Notes under the pieces: model-generated
The model's input: only the letters and a program-made list of their open reading frames with translations
What the model was told of the DNA's origin: nothing
The model's database searches: none
Translations under genes and position numbers: made by a program
NCBI GenBank assembly: GCA_037189985.1
Contig: JBBCJX010000031.1
Location: 226,616-290,615, forward strand
Direction: 5' to 3'
Length of the DNA: 64,000 bases
DNA from: UBA2031 sp037189985
Lineage (GTDB): Bacteria; Pseudomonadota; Gammaproteobacteria; Pseudomonadales; Moraxellaceae
Part shown: piece after piece, positions 10,447 through 21,091 of the stretch
How positions within the stretch are numbered: the stretch's first letter is position 1
Layout of the letters: each line of letters starts with the position of its first letter

Positions 10447-11652
10447 TTAATCCACAATCACATGGAAACGGACCCAGAGCGGTGTGCCTGACGGTGCCAG
10501 GTTGACTGCTGGAAGCTGACTGAAGTCAGCTGTCACAGTCCCCTTGGAACTGACTGGCAGGCTGGGATTGAAGGAGCCATAGCTGGTGCCATGCTGCCCT
10601 GCGGCATCGCCACAGGTTGTGGCATGAGCGCCCGTGGTCACGTTTTGCAGCGCAGTTGCCAAGGTGGGGGTAGCGGTACCTGCGTAATAGGTGGTGGTTG
10701 CAGGCAGCACATCCGAAACCACCAGATTGGTAGCCGTCAGCGCACCAGGGTTCTCGACCCGGAGGCAATATTCGACCACAGCGCCGGGAATGGCTTTGGG
10801 GAAGATCGTGGTGCCATTACCGAACAGGTTGATGGGATCCCAGATTGGCCTGGCGGTCTTGGTCAGCGTCAGCTCGACGGTGCGCACCTGATAAGCACCA
10901 TACATGCTGTAAGCGCCGTCATATTGGACGTCACCAGTGACAGCTACGCCACCAACTTCGCCATAATGATCAGCAAAGACGTTCTGTATGCCCGTCGGGA
11001 CATCCGGATTTGCCGTGGAGTTCACCAGGGCAGCACCCCCATCAGCGACCAGATCATGGGCTGTTGCCTTCAGGACAACACCAATGATGTCGTTGTTGAC
11101 GCTGCCAGCAGGGATATCAGCAACTACCAGGATTTTCACGGAACCAGCCGTGTTAACCCCATATTCGCCCATCAGGTTGTTGATACGCCCACCCACCAGG
11201 ACGGTATCACCGACATCAAGCACACCGTCACCATTCACGTCCAGGTAGTAAGTGAAGGCACTAGCGATATCGTTGGTGGCGCTGTTGTTGTCGTCAAGCC
11301 CTGTGGACACCTCAACACCGTCGATGACATTGGCAGCCGTCAACACGAAATCCAGATTGCTGTTGGAAAGGTTCGTCAACGTGAATCCCAACGCCACTTG
11401 TGACTGGCTTGGCACCACCTGCACGGGGGTGTTGTCGGCAGTCACCGTCATGATCACTTTGCGGTCAACATCAAACTGAGCAGCACCCGTCACCGGAGTC
11501 TGGACCACACTATTGACCTGATAGGCAATGGAAGCCGTATTGGTCACCGTAGTACCGGCCAATGTTGGCGCCGCCATGACCGCCTGCGGCAAGGCTGCCA
11601 ATGCAAAAAGACCTGAACCCGCTGCCACCCCACGAAGAAGCACTTTTTTCAT
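10447..11652 (-). CDS. Exported DUF11-type protein, 401 residues
   Basis: Starts MKKVLLRG with AGGGG seven bases upstream of the ATG. A signal peptide ends at about AVMA-AP (residue 28). The mature N-terminus is a strand of the type AGTTVTNTASIAY, seen at the start of many DUF11 proteins. The middle holds a conserved-repeat/Ig-like region (for example GFTLTNLSNSNLDFVL), and the C-terminal third is a DUF11 domain (VEYCLRVENPGALTATNLVVSD). The protein ends in a strand, VRFHVIVD. It shares this plan with the 379-residue protein encoded at 12475-13614, so the two look like paralogous subunits. It has its own leader with a CRP/Vfr-type palindrome. Function not known; a secreted structural subunit is inferred. 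Confidence 0.85.
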   Translation of the reverse strand: MKKVLLRGVAAGSGLFALAALPQAVMAAPTLAGTTVTNTASIAYQVNSVVQTPVTGAAQFDVDRKVIMTVTADNTPVQVVPSQSQVALGFTLTNLSNSNLDFVLTAANVIDGVEVSTGLDDNNSATNDIASAFTYYLDVNGDGVLDVGDTVLVGGRINNLMGEYGVNTAGSVKILVVADIPAGSVNNDIIGVVLKATAHDLVADGGAALVNSTANPDVPTGIQNVFADHYGEVGGVAVTGDVQYDGAYSMYGAYQVRTVELTLTKTARPIWDPINLFGNGTTIFPKAIPGAVVEYCLRVENPGALTATNLVVSDVLPATTTYYAGTATPTLATALQNVTTGAHATTCGDAAGQHGTSYGSFNPSLPVSSKGTVTADFSQLPAVNLAPSGTPLWVRFHVIVD

Positions 11653-11745
11653 TTTCTTACCCCTGCCTGATCAAGGCTCTGTACCTGATTTTAAAAACGG
11701 CCGCCTATCGACCTGTTTTCCACAAACACATTTCTACTCAAACCT

Positions 11746-11761
11746 TGTGAAATTTTTCACA
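11746..11761. promoter_or_regulatory. CRP/Vfr-type operator upstream of the 401-residue DUF11 gene
   Basis: TGTGAAATTTTTCACA is a perfect TGTGA-N6-TCACA palindrome, the consensus of the cAMP receptor protein family (CRP in enterics, Vfr in Pseudomonas). Its centre is about 101 bases from the start codon at 11652. On the minus strand a TTGACA at 11776-11771 lies just upstream, so the site may overlap a promoter spacer. I could not fix a -10 box. Confidence 0.6.
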
Positions 11762-11780
11762 CCATCTCCGTGTCAAGAAA

Positions 11781-11830
11781 CTCCCTTCTCCCTTAACAAA
11801 GGGAGAAGGCCAGGCAGAGAGAGGGTAAAA
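11781..11830. repeat. REP-like intergenic palindrome
   Basis: CCTTCTCCCTT (11784-11794) pairs with AAGGGAGAAGG (11799-11809) around a 4-base loop, followed by a GAGAGAGGGTAA tail. This is the common CCCTTCTCCC...GGGAGAAGG interspersed repeat form. It sits directly after the stop codon of the 158-residue gene and may act as a 3'-end stabiliser for that transcript. Confidence 0.6.
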
Positions 11831-11833
11831 CTG

Positions 11834-12310
11834 TTACCTGAGTACAGCCCTGTACGTGACCGAACCTTCCGCACCACTCTTCACTGCAGCCGTTATTGTC
11901 CAGCGAATATTGGTGACATCGCTGCCAGTAGCCGGACGCACTGTGCCGTCTGCATTTTTTATGGTCAGGGTTTCAAGCAAGCCGAATGTCTTGCCGCCGT
12001 CCACGGACACCACGGCGCGGCTGTTGTTGCCCTTGGCCGAGCCCGCGACATAAGCCAACTCCTTGGCGACGGGGTTATTCACTACCAGATTAGTGGCGGG
12101 CTCCTTGCCGGTATTGCGATACGTCAGCACCTGCACGACTTCCTGCCCCGGTACGGCACGCTCCAACGGCTCCAGTTTTTTGGTGACATTGCCCTTGGCA
12201 TCCTTGATTTCCACCTCGCGGAACGCTTCGTTCTTAAGCTCTACCGCTGCGAAAGCTTGCAAGGAGAAAGAAAAACAGAGCGAGGCAACAACGATCTTGA
12301 TCAGCTTCAT
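11834..12310 (-). CDS. Small exported DUF11-like protein, 158 residues
   Basis: The start is the ATG at 12310 (MKLIKIVV), with GGAGG six bases upstream. An upstream in-frame ATG (MHNRRFF) has no such site. The signal peptide is cleaved after about AFA (residue 21). The mature protein is one beta-sandwich-like domain: PGQEVVQVLTYRNTGKEPATNLVV, then LAYVAGS, SVDGGKTFG and NIRWTITAAVKSGAEGSV. That is the pattern of a single DUF11/conserved-repeat domain. It lies between the two larger DUF11 subunits in the same orientation. Role unknown; it could be a periplasmic accessory or minor subunit of the same surface structure. Confidence 0.85.
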   Translation of the reverse strand: MKLIKIVVASLCFSFSLQAFAAVELKNEAFREVEIKDAKGNVTKKLEPLERAVPGQEVVQVLTYRNTGKEPATNLVVNNPVAKELAYVAGSAKGNNSRAVVSVDGGKTFGLLETLTIKNADGTVRPATGSDVTNIRWTITAAVKSGAEGSVTYRAVLR

Positions 12311-12355
12311 GAAAAACCTCCGGTTATGCATCAGTACATCTTGAAAACATCATTG

Positions 12356-12434
12356 AAAAAACAGCCTCTTCTGTTTGCCCGGGGCAAGACCAGAAAAACA
12401 GAAGAGGCTGCCTGCCGGATACCGGCAGGCAGCC
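12356..12434 (-). terminator. Two overlapping hairpins, the second a classic intrinsic terminator
   Basis: On the minus strand, 41 bases after the 379-residue gene, a 13-bp perfect GC-rich stem forms first (12434-12406, loop 3). It shares five bases with a second, 15-bp perfect stem (12410-12396 with 12376-12362), which is followed by six T (12361-12356). The second is a textbook terminator. The shared bases mean the two stems cannot both form completely, so partial read-through into the 158-residue gene could be tuned. Readers, if any, are unknown. Confidence 0.75.
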
Positions 12435-12474
12435 CGAGGAAAAAAGGTGCTAACAACTCACCCTTTTTTCAGCC

Positions 12475-13614
12475 TCAGTCCACCGTCACATCAAAGGTAA
12501 CGACATAAACCTTGGCAGCCGGCTCAACACCGCCCACCAAAACTGTGCCGCTGTCGGTGTAGTTACCATCGTTACCACCGGGGGCCACGTTGACTTCGTT
12601 GCCCACCAGGACACCTTGGTCACCATTGGCAGACGGATTCAGCGTGACAGCTGCGCCCAATGCAGCCAGTGCAGCTGCCGGGGTAGCACCTTGGCCATAA
12701 GCAAGCGTCAGGTTGCCGGCATAGGTTGTGTTGGTCGGCACGGTATCCCGGATGCGCACCTTGGTCAGCTCGCCATCACCTTCCACGTCCAGTTGCAGAC
12801 GGTAAGTAATACGCGTGCCCGGTGCGTATACACCAGCACCCAAAGTCGGATGCACTGCCGTAGCCGTCTTGGTCAGCCTTCCGGAAACCTGCTGGACCAC
12901 ATACTTGCCCGCACTCCGCTCGTCGGCATGAGTGCTACCCACAACAACTGCGTAGGTGTAGGTGTCACCAAATCCATCGGTCACGGTAGAGGTTGTGACC
13001 GCTGTGCCAGGAGCCTGGGACTGGAAGGCCGTACCGTGAGCAACCTGCACGGTATTTGACAGGGCGCGCAGGGTGACATTGGCTTCATCGCCAGAAGCCA
13101 ACGGATTGGCGGACGAGTTATTGACAGGAATGTCGCCACGCACGATGACCGTGACTTGCTGATCCGGGTTCAGCACTAGGTTGGTGACGCCCGGGGTGTA
13201 CAACACTTCAGGATTGCTACCAATCTGGGTGTAGATCCTGACATTGGTGGGATCGAAGTCGTCGGTGACATCTGCGTAGTCAACGACCAGGTTGTACTGC
13301 TCCTGACCGTTACCTGTGTTGGTGACGGTGTAGCGCAGTTCCCGGTCAGTAGTGTTGGCCACCACCGTGGTGATGGGGGTCAACGTCGTCACTGCGACAT
13401 CAAGCACTTCTGCCACGGCAAAGTTGTGCGTGGAGGTCTCAGGGGTTTGCGGGACGGGAGGGCCACCCGGATTTGTGGGGTCCGGCGCATCAAAGGTCAG
13501 CGTGGCAGTGTTGTAAATCACAGTTCCGGCTACTGTACCTGCTGCATGAGCAACAGGGGCAGCCAGGGCAGCCAGCAGGAAACCTGCCGCCGCCAGATTG
13601 CGTTGAAGATTCAT
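12475..13614 (-). CDS. Exported DUF11-type protein, 379 residues; first gene of the surface cluster
   Basis: Starts MNLQRNLAAAG. The signal peptide ends near AHA-AG (residue 25). The mature N-terminus is AGTVAGTVIYNTATLTF, followed by a conserved-repeat region (RELRYTVTNTGNGQEQYNLVV), a DUF11 domain (LTKTATAVHPTLGAGVYAPGT, TYRLQLDVEGDGEL, IRDTVPTNTTY) and a terminal strand TFDVTVD. The layout matches that of the 401-residue neighbour. GGGG lies about seven bases before the ATG. A 318-base leader with a perfect CRP/Vfr-type palindrome precedes it, and a strong terminator follows. Inferred to be an abundant secreted subunit. No enzymatic motif is visible. Confidence 0.85.
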   Translation of the reverse strand: MNLQRNLAAAGFLLAALAAPVAHAAGTVAGTVIYNTATLTFDAPDPTNPGGPPVPQTPETSTHNFAVAEVLDVAVTTLTPITTVVANTTDRELRYTVTNTGNGQEQYNLVVDYADVTDDFDPTNVRIYTQIGSNPEVLYTPGVTNLVLNPDQQVTVIVRGDIPVNNSSANPLASGDEANVTLRALSNTVQVAHGTAFQSQAPGTAVTTSTVTDGFGDTYTYAVVVGSTHADERSAGKYVVQQVSGRLTKTATAVHPTLGAGVYAPGTRITYRLQLDVEGDGELTKVRIRDTVPTNTTYAGNLTLAYGQGATPAAALAALGAAVTLNPSANGDQGVLVGNEVNVAPGGNDGNYTDSGTVLVGGVEPAAKVYVVTFDVTVD

Positions 13615-13932
13615 AGAGTTACCCCGTGAAAGTGTGGTGAGTCCTGCAATTGCATCGCCTTATGGCTCACAGCAGGGGTGTGACGTTGATCACACTCCAT
13701 GGCAGGTAAAACCACTCTAATTACAAAAAGAGTAGTTAATACAATTGCTTGCGACGAACGCTAACATAAGGACGACAAAGCGGACTTTTGCCGGGGAGAC
13801 AGGGGGTTATGGAAGGGCGACTTTAATACTCAGAAGAAAAATGACCAAAAAGTCTCATAGGGCCGGCAAGAAATGACACCTCAATAGGCATGATAATCAG
13901 GAGCACCCCCTTATCACTCCCCCGCTCAATGC
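13615..13932 (-). promoter_or_regulatory. Promoter/leader region of the surface-protein cluster
   Basis: This gene-free stretch lies between the histidine kinase stop and the first DUF11 gene. It is AT-rich in its middle (13730-13745 and 13820-13850), as expected for a promoter. Besides the CRP/Vfr-type site at 13679-13694, I see a weak -10 candidate CATAAG at 13664-13659. I see no convincing -35 box and no terminator for the kinase gene. Confidence 0.5.
13679..13694. promoter_or_regulatory. CRP/Vfr-type operator upstream of the surface cluster
   Basis: TGTGACGTTGATCACA fits TGTGA-N6-TCACA perfectly. It lies 65 bases upstream of the start codon at 13614, a usual distance for CRP-type activation. 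It is the second such perfect site in this gene cluster. Confidence 0.65.
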
Positions 13933-16644
13933 TCAATCGCCTGCCAGGCGACGAATCTTTTCCATGTCCAAACGACGGACTGCCTCGCGCACGGCATCGG
14001 CAAAGCCGCTGGCCTCCGGTTCACGGGCATGCACGCCGTCAACCCAGTCCTCAATGTCTGAAATACGCCCCTGTTCGACTGCCTCTAGCAGATGCCGCAG
14101 GCTTTCAGGGCTGGGTGGACTCAAGGTCGCCCCGGAGACAGTCTCCACGATCACGGGACGCTCCCAGTCCAACTCCAAGGCAAACCCAAGAGCGTCAGCC
14201 AGGCGGCCAGGCTCGGCAGGCTTCATGAGAATTGAGGCAAACACCAGATGGGGAGACCAGCCATCCGGCAATACGGGCATGGCGGCCGAGAGCATGATGA
14301 ACGGCATGACATGGCCAGCCTCGCGGGACTGGCGCAGCAACTCCCAGCCACTCATGTCCGGCATGAGCTGGTCCGTGATCACGAGATCAAAGGGTTCGCT
14401 GGCAAGCAGGCTGAGCGCCTCCTCTCCTTTTTCGGCAAGCGCCATGTCAAAGCCCAGTGTGGCGAGCACGTCGGCAAGCAGGGCACGATTGTCCGCAATG
14501 TCATCGACCACCAGAATGCGCCGCACTTTTCCCTTGTAGTGACGCACATCTGGACGCCCTTGCCTGACAACCGCCACTTCTCCCTCTGCAACCTCTATCG
14601 GTAACTGGCAGTAAAAAAGGCTGCCCTTTGCCGAGGACTCACAAACCAGCTCCCCACCCATGAGATCAACCAGTTGCCGAGCAATGGCCAGACCCAAGCC
14701 CAAGCTGCTGCGGTCCGAACTGGCAAGCCGGGACACACCACGTTCGAAGGGATGAAAAATGCGTTCACGGCTTTCCGGAGGAACACCTATGCCGTTATCC
14801 CTTACGCCCAGCCACAACTCCGCCTTGCCCTCGCTGACAGCAGACATCAGTCGCGCCTCCAGCACGACCTTGTCGCCCTGACTGTGCCGACAGGCATTGG
14901 TGAGCAAATTGATCAGTACCTGTCTCAGGCGCACGCTGTCGACATTCGCGGTCAATGCCAGGGATGGCTCGATTTGCGACGTCAGGGTTACGCCCTGATT
15001 GCGTGCCACTTCACGGCTTTCCTCCAGCACTGACTCCAGCAGCACTCCCATGTTGGCAGGCTGCAACTCCAGACGAAGGCGTCCGGCCTCACCACGGGCA
15101 TAATCAAGAAGCTCGTCAATCAGGGCCAGCAAATGTCGCCCGCTACTTTGTACTGCTTCAATCCTGCGTCGCAGCACATTGTTGCTATTGTCATTAAAAA
15201 TGAGGCCGCTGTAGCCGAGTATGCTGTGCAAGGGCGTACGCAGTTCATGACTCAACTGTGCCAGAAAGGCCGACTTGGCATGGCTGGATGCCTCGGCAAC
15301 CTCCTTGGCCATGCGCAATTCCTTTGTACGCAACTGGACATCCTGCTCAATCTGGAGACGAGACTGGATACGCACTTCAATCGCTTGCCTCTCCGCCTCT
15401 TCGCGCTCTGCCCGCAGCTTGCGCATCTTGTCCATCATGACGGCAACAATCATCACGCCACTGAGCAACATGGCCCAGTTCTGCGAATAATCAATCATGA
15501 AATCCTGAGGTAGCCAGCCCAGTATCTGCGCCAGTCGCAGGAACGCCACCATCCATGTCACCGAAAACGACAGTAACACCAGCCAGGCATCGCGGATGCC
15601 CATGACAACGGCATAAAGGGTCACCGATGCCAGCAGCAAGAGAAGTGCAAAGCCCAAGGCATGTTCAACATTCACCCAGAAGGTGTAGTCCAGCCAGATC
15701 ATGCACGGCATGACAACCACCATCGCGCTGGCCAGGAACTTGGCCAGACGGGTTGCCACGGGAACATACTCATTCAACTGCAACAGGCGCACCAGCAGCC
15801 AGGTAGCTCCCACCATGATCGGGGTTCCCAATACTCCCGGGCTACGCAGGTTCCAATCAAGATGTGAAGGCCAAAGATACTGGTAGCCATACTGGAACAG
15901 GCTGACGTCATTGAGCAGGCAGGATGCCACCATGATGCCGAAATAGAGGAAGGCAATTTCGCGCGTGCCGATAAAAAAGATCAGGGCATACACAAAAAAA
16001 AGTGACAGCGCGCCAAACTGCAGACCATTGATGAGGTCTATGCGACGCTCCGCCACATGAAAGCCTTGGGGCTCCCATAGCCGCATATGCAGCATCATGG
16101 CGTTACGGGATTCGATACGCACATAGAAGGTCTGCTCTTGACCGGGAAGCAGCTTCAGCGGAAATGCGGAGAATCGCGAAGGAAGTATCCTGTCCTGGAC
16201 AGGAACTACCATCCCCCCCTGCATGACACTCCACTCCCCTTCGTCATTCGGCACATAGACACGAATATCTTCGAGGCGAGGAGCACCGACTTCCAGATAC
16301 CGTTCCTGGACACTCGCAAAGGGATTGACAGCAGTTATCCGGAACCAGATCACATCACTTGTGTATCCCACATCAAGATCAGGTGCCGATACAGGTCGGA
16401 ATTTTCCAGAAAAACCGGGACTGACAATATCTTCAACAGCCGTGGCAGAGGGAGAACCCCTGAAGAAATCAACGCTCTTGCTGATTATCGTTCCAGCATG
16501 GTCCTCACCAAAGGCAATCGTATCGGCCTCTGAAAAAGAAGAAAAAAGAACAGAAACCAGAAGAATCAGTGCAGAAGAAAAAATCCGGAAAGCAGAAGCC
16601 GCCTCACCAGCCTGCACAGGCAACGCCCGCCAACCCGTTGTCAC
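13933..16644 (-). CDS. Hybrid sensor histidine kinase with 7TMR-DISM sensor
   Basis: The 903-residue inner-membrane kinase has a signal/TM segment (about 20-40), then a periplasmic 7TMR-DISMED2-type beta domain (about 55-195; motif VIWFRITAVNPF). Seven membrane segments follow (about 205-405) and a short coiled coil. HisKA has the phospho-acceptor His in SHELRTPLHSILGYS (about 463), and HATPase_c (about 565-690) has NLLTNAC and DNGIGVPPE. A receiver domain (about 712-830) has VVDD and the Asp in VITDQLMPDMSG (about 756). A roughly 70-residue helical C-terminus could be an Hpt-like remnant, but I see no Hpt motif. Its ATG overlaps the stop of the response-regulator gene (ATGA), so the two are co-translated. 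DISM sensors often detect carbohydrate-like ligands; the ligand here is unknown. Confidence 0.92.
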   Translation of the reverse strand: MTTGWRALPVQAGEAASAFRIFSSALILLVSVLFSSFSEADTIAFGEDHAGTIISKSVDFFRGSPSATAVEDIVSPGFSGKFRPVSAPDLDVGYTSDVIWFRITAVNPFASVQERYLEVGAPRLEDIRVYVPNDEGEWSVMQGGMVVPVQDRILPSRFSAFPLKLLPGQEQTFYVRIESRNAMMLHMRLWEPQGFHVAERRIDLINGLQFGALSLFFVYALIFFIGTREIAFLYFGIMVASCLLNDVSLFQYGYQYLWPSHLDWNLRSPGVLGTPIMVGATWLLVRLLQLNEYVPVATRLAKFLASAMVVVMPCMIWLDYTFWVNVEHALGFALLLLLASVTLYAVVMGIRDAWLVLLSFSVTWMVAFLRLAQILGWLPQDFMIDYSQNWAMLLSGVMIVAVMMDKMRKLRAEREEAERQAIEVRIQSRLQIEQDVQLRTKELRMAKEVAEASSHAKSAFLAQLSHELRTPLHSILGYSGLIFNDNSNNVLRRRIEAVQSSGRHLLALIDELLDYARGEAGRLRLELQPANMGVLLESVLEESREVARNQGVTLTSQIEPSLALTANVDSVRLRQVLINLLTNACRHSQGDKVVLEARLMSAVSEGKAELWLGVRDNGIGVPPESRERIFHPFERGVSRLASSDRSSLGLGLAIARQLVDLMGGELVCESSAKGSLFYCQLPIEVAEGEVAVVRQGRPDVRHYKGKVRRILVVDDIADNRALLADVLATLGFDMALAEKGEEALSLLASEPFDLVITDQLMPDMSGWELLRQSREAGHVMPFIMLSAAMPVLPDGWSPHLVFASILMKPAEPGRLADALGFALELDWERPVIVETVSGATLSPPSPESLRHLLEAVEQGRISDIEDWVDGVHAREPEASGFADAVREAVRRLDMEKIRRLAGD

Positions 16645-17453
16645 GAAGCGTTTACCGGGCGTTCACGCTGTGCCTGGCGATAGTCACGTGGCGTAACGCC
16701 CAAACGCTCACGAAACATTGTGGTGAAATTGCCGGCACTGCCATAACCCACGTGATCAGCAATCTGCTGTATGTCCAGATCGCTTTCTGCCAGCAAACGG
16801 CAGGCCAGCAGGAAACGCTGCTCACGCAACCAGGCAAAGACCGGCATATTGGTAGCACCACGAAAAAGTTCCGTCAGGCGCCTTTCGTTGGTCCCCACCT
16901 GATGGGCAAGATCCGGCAATGACGGCGGCTTGCCGATATCACGCATGAGGATGTCCATGGCAGCCTGCACCGTACTGTTGCGTGGCGCAGAGTCTGGCTC
17001 GTCATTGATGGCCGTCACCTGTGCAGGCTCGCTCTCCGCACGGAGACGTCGACGCAAATCAAGATGCACACCGATGCGGGCCAGGACCTCTTCCGGAGCA
17101 AAGGGCTTGCTGATGTAGTCCACTGCACCCAGGCGCAAACCCAACAGGCGATCATCCAGCTCATTGCAACCAGAAAGGAAAATGACAGGGATGTCGCGCG
17201 TACGAGGATCAGCCTTGAGAAGGCGGCAGGCAGCAAAGCCGTCCGTGCGCGGCATGCGCACATCAAGCAGGATGAGATCAGGCATGACCACCGTGGCCTT
17301 CTGGTATCCCTCACGTCCGTCAAAAGCCACTACCAGTCGCAGGCGGGCATCACGCAGGAACTCCGAAAGTAGTGACAAATCCTGGGGTGAATCATCAACC
17401 ACCAGCAATGTGGCCTGAGCATTGGGAGAGGAAAGCGGCAAGGATTGGGACAT
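16641..17453 (-). CDS. Response regulator, REC plus AraC-type DNA-binding domain
   Basis: The 270-residue protein has a receiver domain at about 14-130: acidic pair D20-D21, phospho-acceptor D64 in LILLDVRMPR, and K116 in YISKPF. A linker is followed by an AraC-family double helix-turn-helix at about 170-265 (LAHQVGTNERRLTELFR and IADHVGYGSAGNFTTMFRERLGVTP). It is translationally coupled to the hybrid kinase that follows. Gene position suggests it could control the DUF11 surface cluster downstream in the same orientation, but no binding site can be identified by eye. Confidence 0.92.
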   Translation of the reverse strand: MSQSLPLSSPNAQATLLVVDDSPQDLSLLSEFLRDARLRLVVAFDGREGYQKATVVMPDLILLDVRMPRTDGFAACRLLKADPRTRDIPVIFLSGCNELDDRLLGLRLGAVDYISKPFAPEEVLARIGVHLDLRRRLRAESEPAQVTAINDEPDSAPRNSTVQAAMDILMRDIGKPPSLPDLAHQVGTNERRLTELFRGATNMPVFAWLREQRFLLACRLLAESDLDIQQIADHVGYGSAGNFTTMFRERLGVTPRDYRQAQRERPVNAS

Positions 17454-17550
17454 TGGTTACATCACAACTATGGCTAAGGAAAAAACCACGAATACTGCAA
17501 GACATTATCCATGGATGAGGAAATATGGAAACCGGTCCATCACAGGGCCA

Positions 17551-18036
17551 TCAGCCGCCTGCATAAATCGCATTACCCTCTTTCTCCAGTACATAACCTT
17601 TCCAGGGATAAAGCGTGAAAGCACCTGCCCTCCAGACATGGCTTCCTTCTTCACCCTGCCGGCGCAGTATCAGTGGAGGCTCCATGCCAGGCAGGAAAGC
17701 CTCGGCCTGCAAGCCCTCCCTATCAAACACGATCCAGGCAATTTTTCCGGATGCAGGCTCGCCCATGGCCCGCAATCGCACACCAGCCTCGAAAATCCGC
17801 AAGCACTCCTGCCGGGCCGATGACCATGTATACCCCGCAGACGCCTTGCAGCCCTTGGCATCACTGTCTCCGCCCACACGAATTGCAGCGCCGGCGGCAG
17901 GAGCCGCGAGCGAGGTATCAGGAGTAGGCAAAGGCGGGACCACCGGATCCGAAGGCTGGTTACAGGCAGCAAGCCCCAGCAGTGCAAAGGCACAAACGGC
18001 CGTCCTGGCAACAGAAAGCAATGAAAGCCTTTTCAT
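17551..18036 (-). CDS. Small lipoprotein with GCKASAGYTWS motif, unknown function
   Basis: The 161-residue protein starts MKRLSLLS with GGGAG seven bases before the ATG. A type II signal peptide has lipobox GLAAC, so Cys25 would be lipidated. A Pro/Ala-rich spacer (about 27-50) is followed by a compact domain. That domain has two Cys in GCKASAGYTWSSARQEC, which could form a disulfide, and ends in GYVLEKEGNAIYAGG. I have seen this kind of domain in unnamed lipoproteins of diverse bacteria but know no function. It lies 36 bases after the CueR-like gene in the same direction, so it may be co-transcribed with it. Confidence 0.8.
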   Translation of the reverse strand: MKRLSLLSVARTAVCAFALLGLAACNQPSDPVVPPLPTPDTSLAAPAAGAAIRVGGDSDAKGCKASAGYTWSSARQECLRIFEAGVRLRAMGEPASGKIAWIVFDREGLQAEAFLPGMEPPLILRRQGEEGSHVWRAGAFTLYPWKGYVLEKEGNAIYAGG

Positions 18037-18072
18037 GATGATGCTCCCGGAAGCATGAAAACCTGCCTCTGT

Positions 18073-18462
18073 TCATGTCCTGAATGTCTCGACGATAGGA
18101 CAGCACTGCTGTCCACCGGCATGTTCACACTGCTCAATCAATGCCTGCAGGCGCCCTGCAAGTGCCTGCATGTCCTGGATACGGGCTTCGATATCCGTCA
18201 AACGCAGACTGGCCATCTGGCGTATCTTGCTGCGGTCCCTGACCGCATCCATATGCAGCAATTCCCCGATCTCGGCCAGGGTGAACCCGGCCTCCTTGGC
18301 GCGGCGTATGAACAGTAGCTGTTGCAGATGGGTATCATCATAGTGCCTGTAGGCAGAGCTTGCCTCGGGCACCTCCAGAAGGCCGATACGCTGGTAGTAA
18401 CGTACGGTTTCGACATTGACGGCCGCCGCCTCGGCAAGGCGCCCGATGGTCAGGCTTGTCAT
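18073..18462 (-). CDS. MerR-family metal regulator, CueR-like
   Basis: The 129-residue protein has an N-terminal winged helix (LTIGRLAEAAAVNVETVRYYQRIGLL), a dimerisation helix and a C-terminal metal-binding loop CEHAGGQQCCPIV. Position about 79, which is Cys in Hg/Pb/Cd sensors, is Ser in the stretch RDRSKIR, as in the Cu(I) sensor CueR. The gene is divergent from a copper-type P-ATPase, with a MerR-type operator between them. It most likely activates the ATPase in response to Cu(I). Gold or silver response is also possible in this subfamily. Confidence 0.85.
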   Translation of the reverse strand: MTSLTIGRLAEAAAVNVETVRYYQRIGLLEVPEASSAYRHYDDTHLQQLLFIRRAKEAGFTLAEIGELLHMDAVRDRSKIRQMASLRLTDIEARIQDMQALAGRLQALIEQCEHAGGQQCCPIVETFRT

Positions 18463-18476
18463 GATGCTCTCTCCGC

Positions 18477-18507
18477 TTGACTCCGTACTCTGGTACGGGC
18501 CTCAGCA
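18477..18507 (+). promoter_or_regulatory. MerR/CueR-type promoter of the copper ATPase
   Basis: A -35-like TTGACT (18477-18482) is followed by the perfect dyad CCGTAC-TCTG-GTACGG (18483-18498) in a spacer of about 19 bases. A weak -10 lies near TCAGCA (18502-18507). An overlong spacer with a central dyad is the hallmark of promoters distorted open by MerR-family activators. It overlaps the longest open frame of the ATPase, which supports the downstream ATG at 18552 as the true start. Confidence 0.75.
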
Positions 18508-18551
18508 TGGGCCATCACGACGCCACTGTCACCTGCTCAAGGAGAGTCGCC

Positions 18552-20969
<2,418 letters not shown>

Positions 20970-21091
20970 ATACCCGATACGTCTTGTAAGCACCCTGCTG
21001 CGTAAGGGCGAGAGCCGGGATGACGAAAAACATGGCTTTCAAGCAAGCTCCGAGGCAGTTTTGATCTCCTGAATTTCACGGTCAGGCAACC

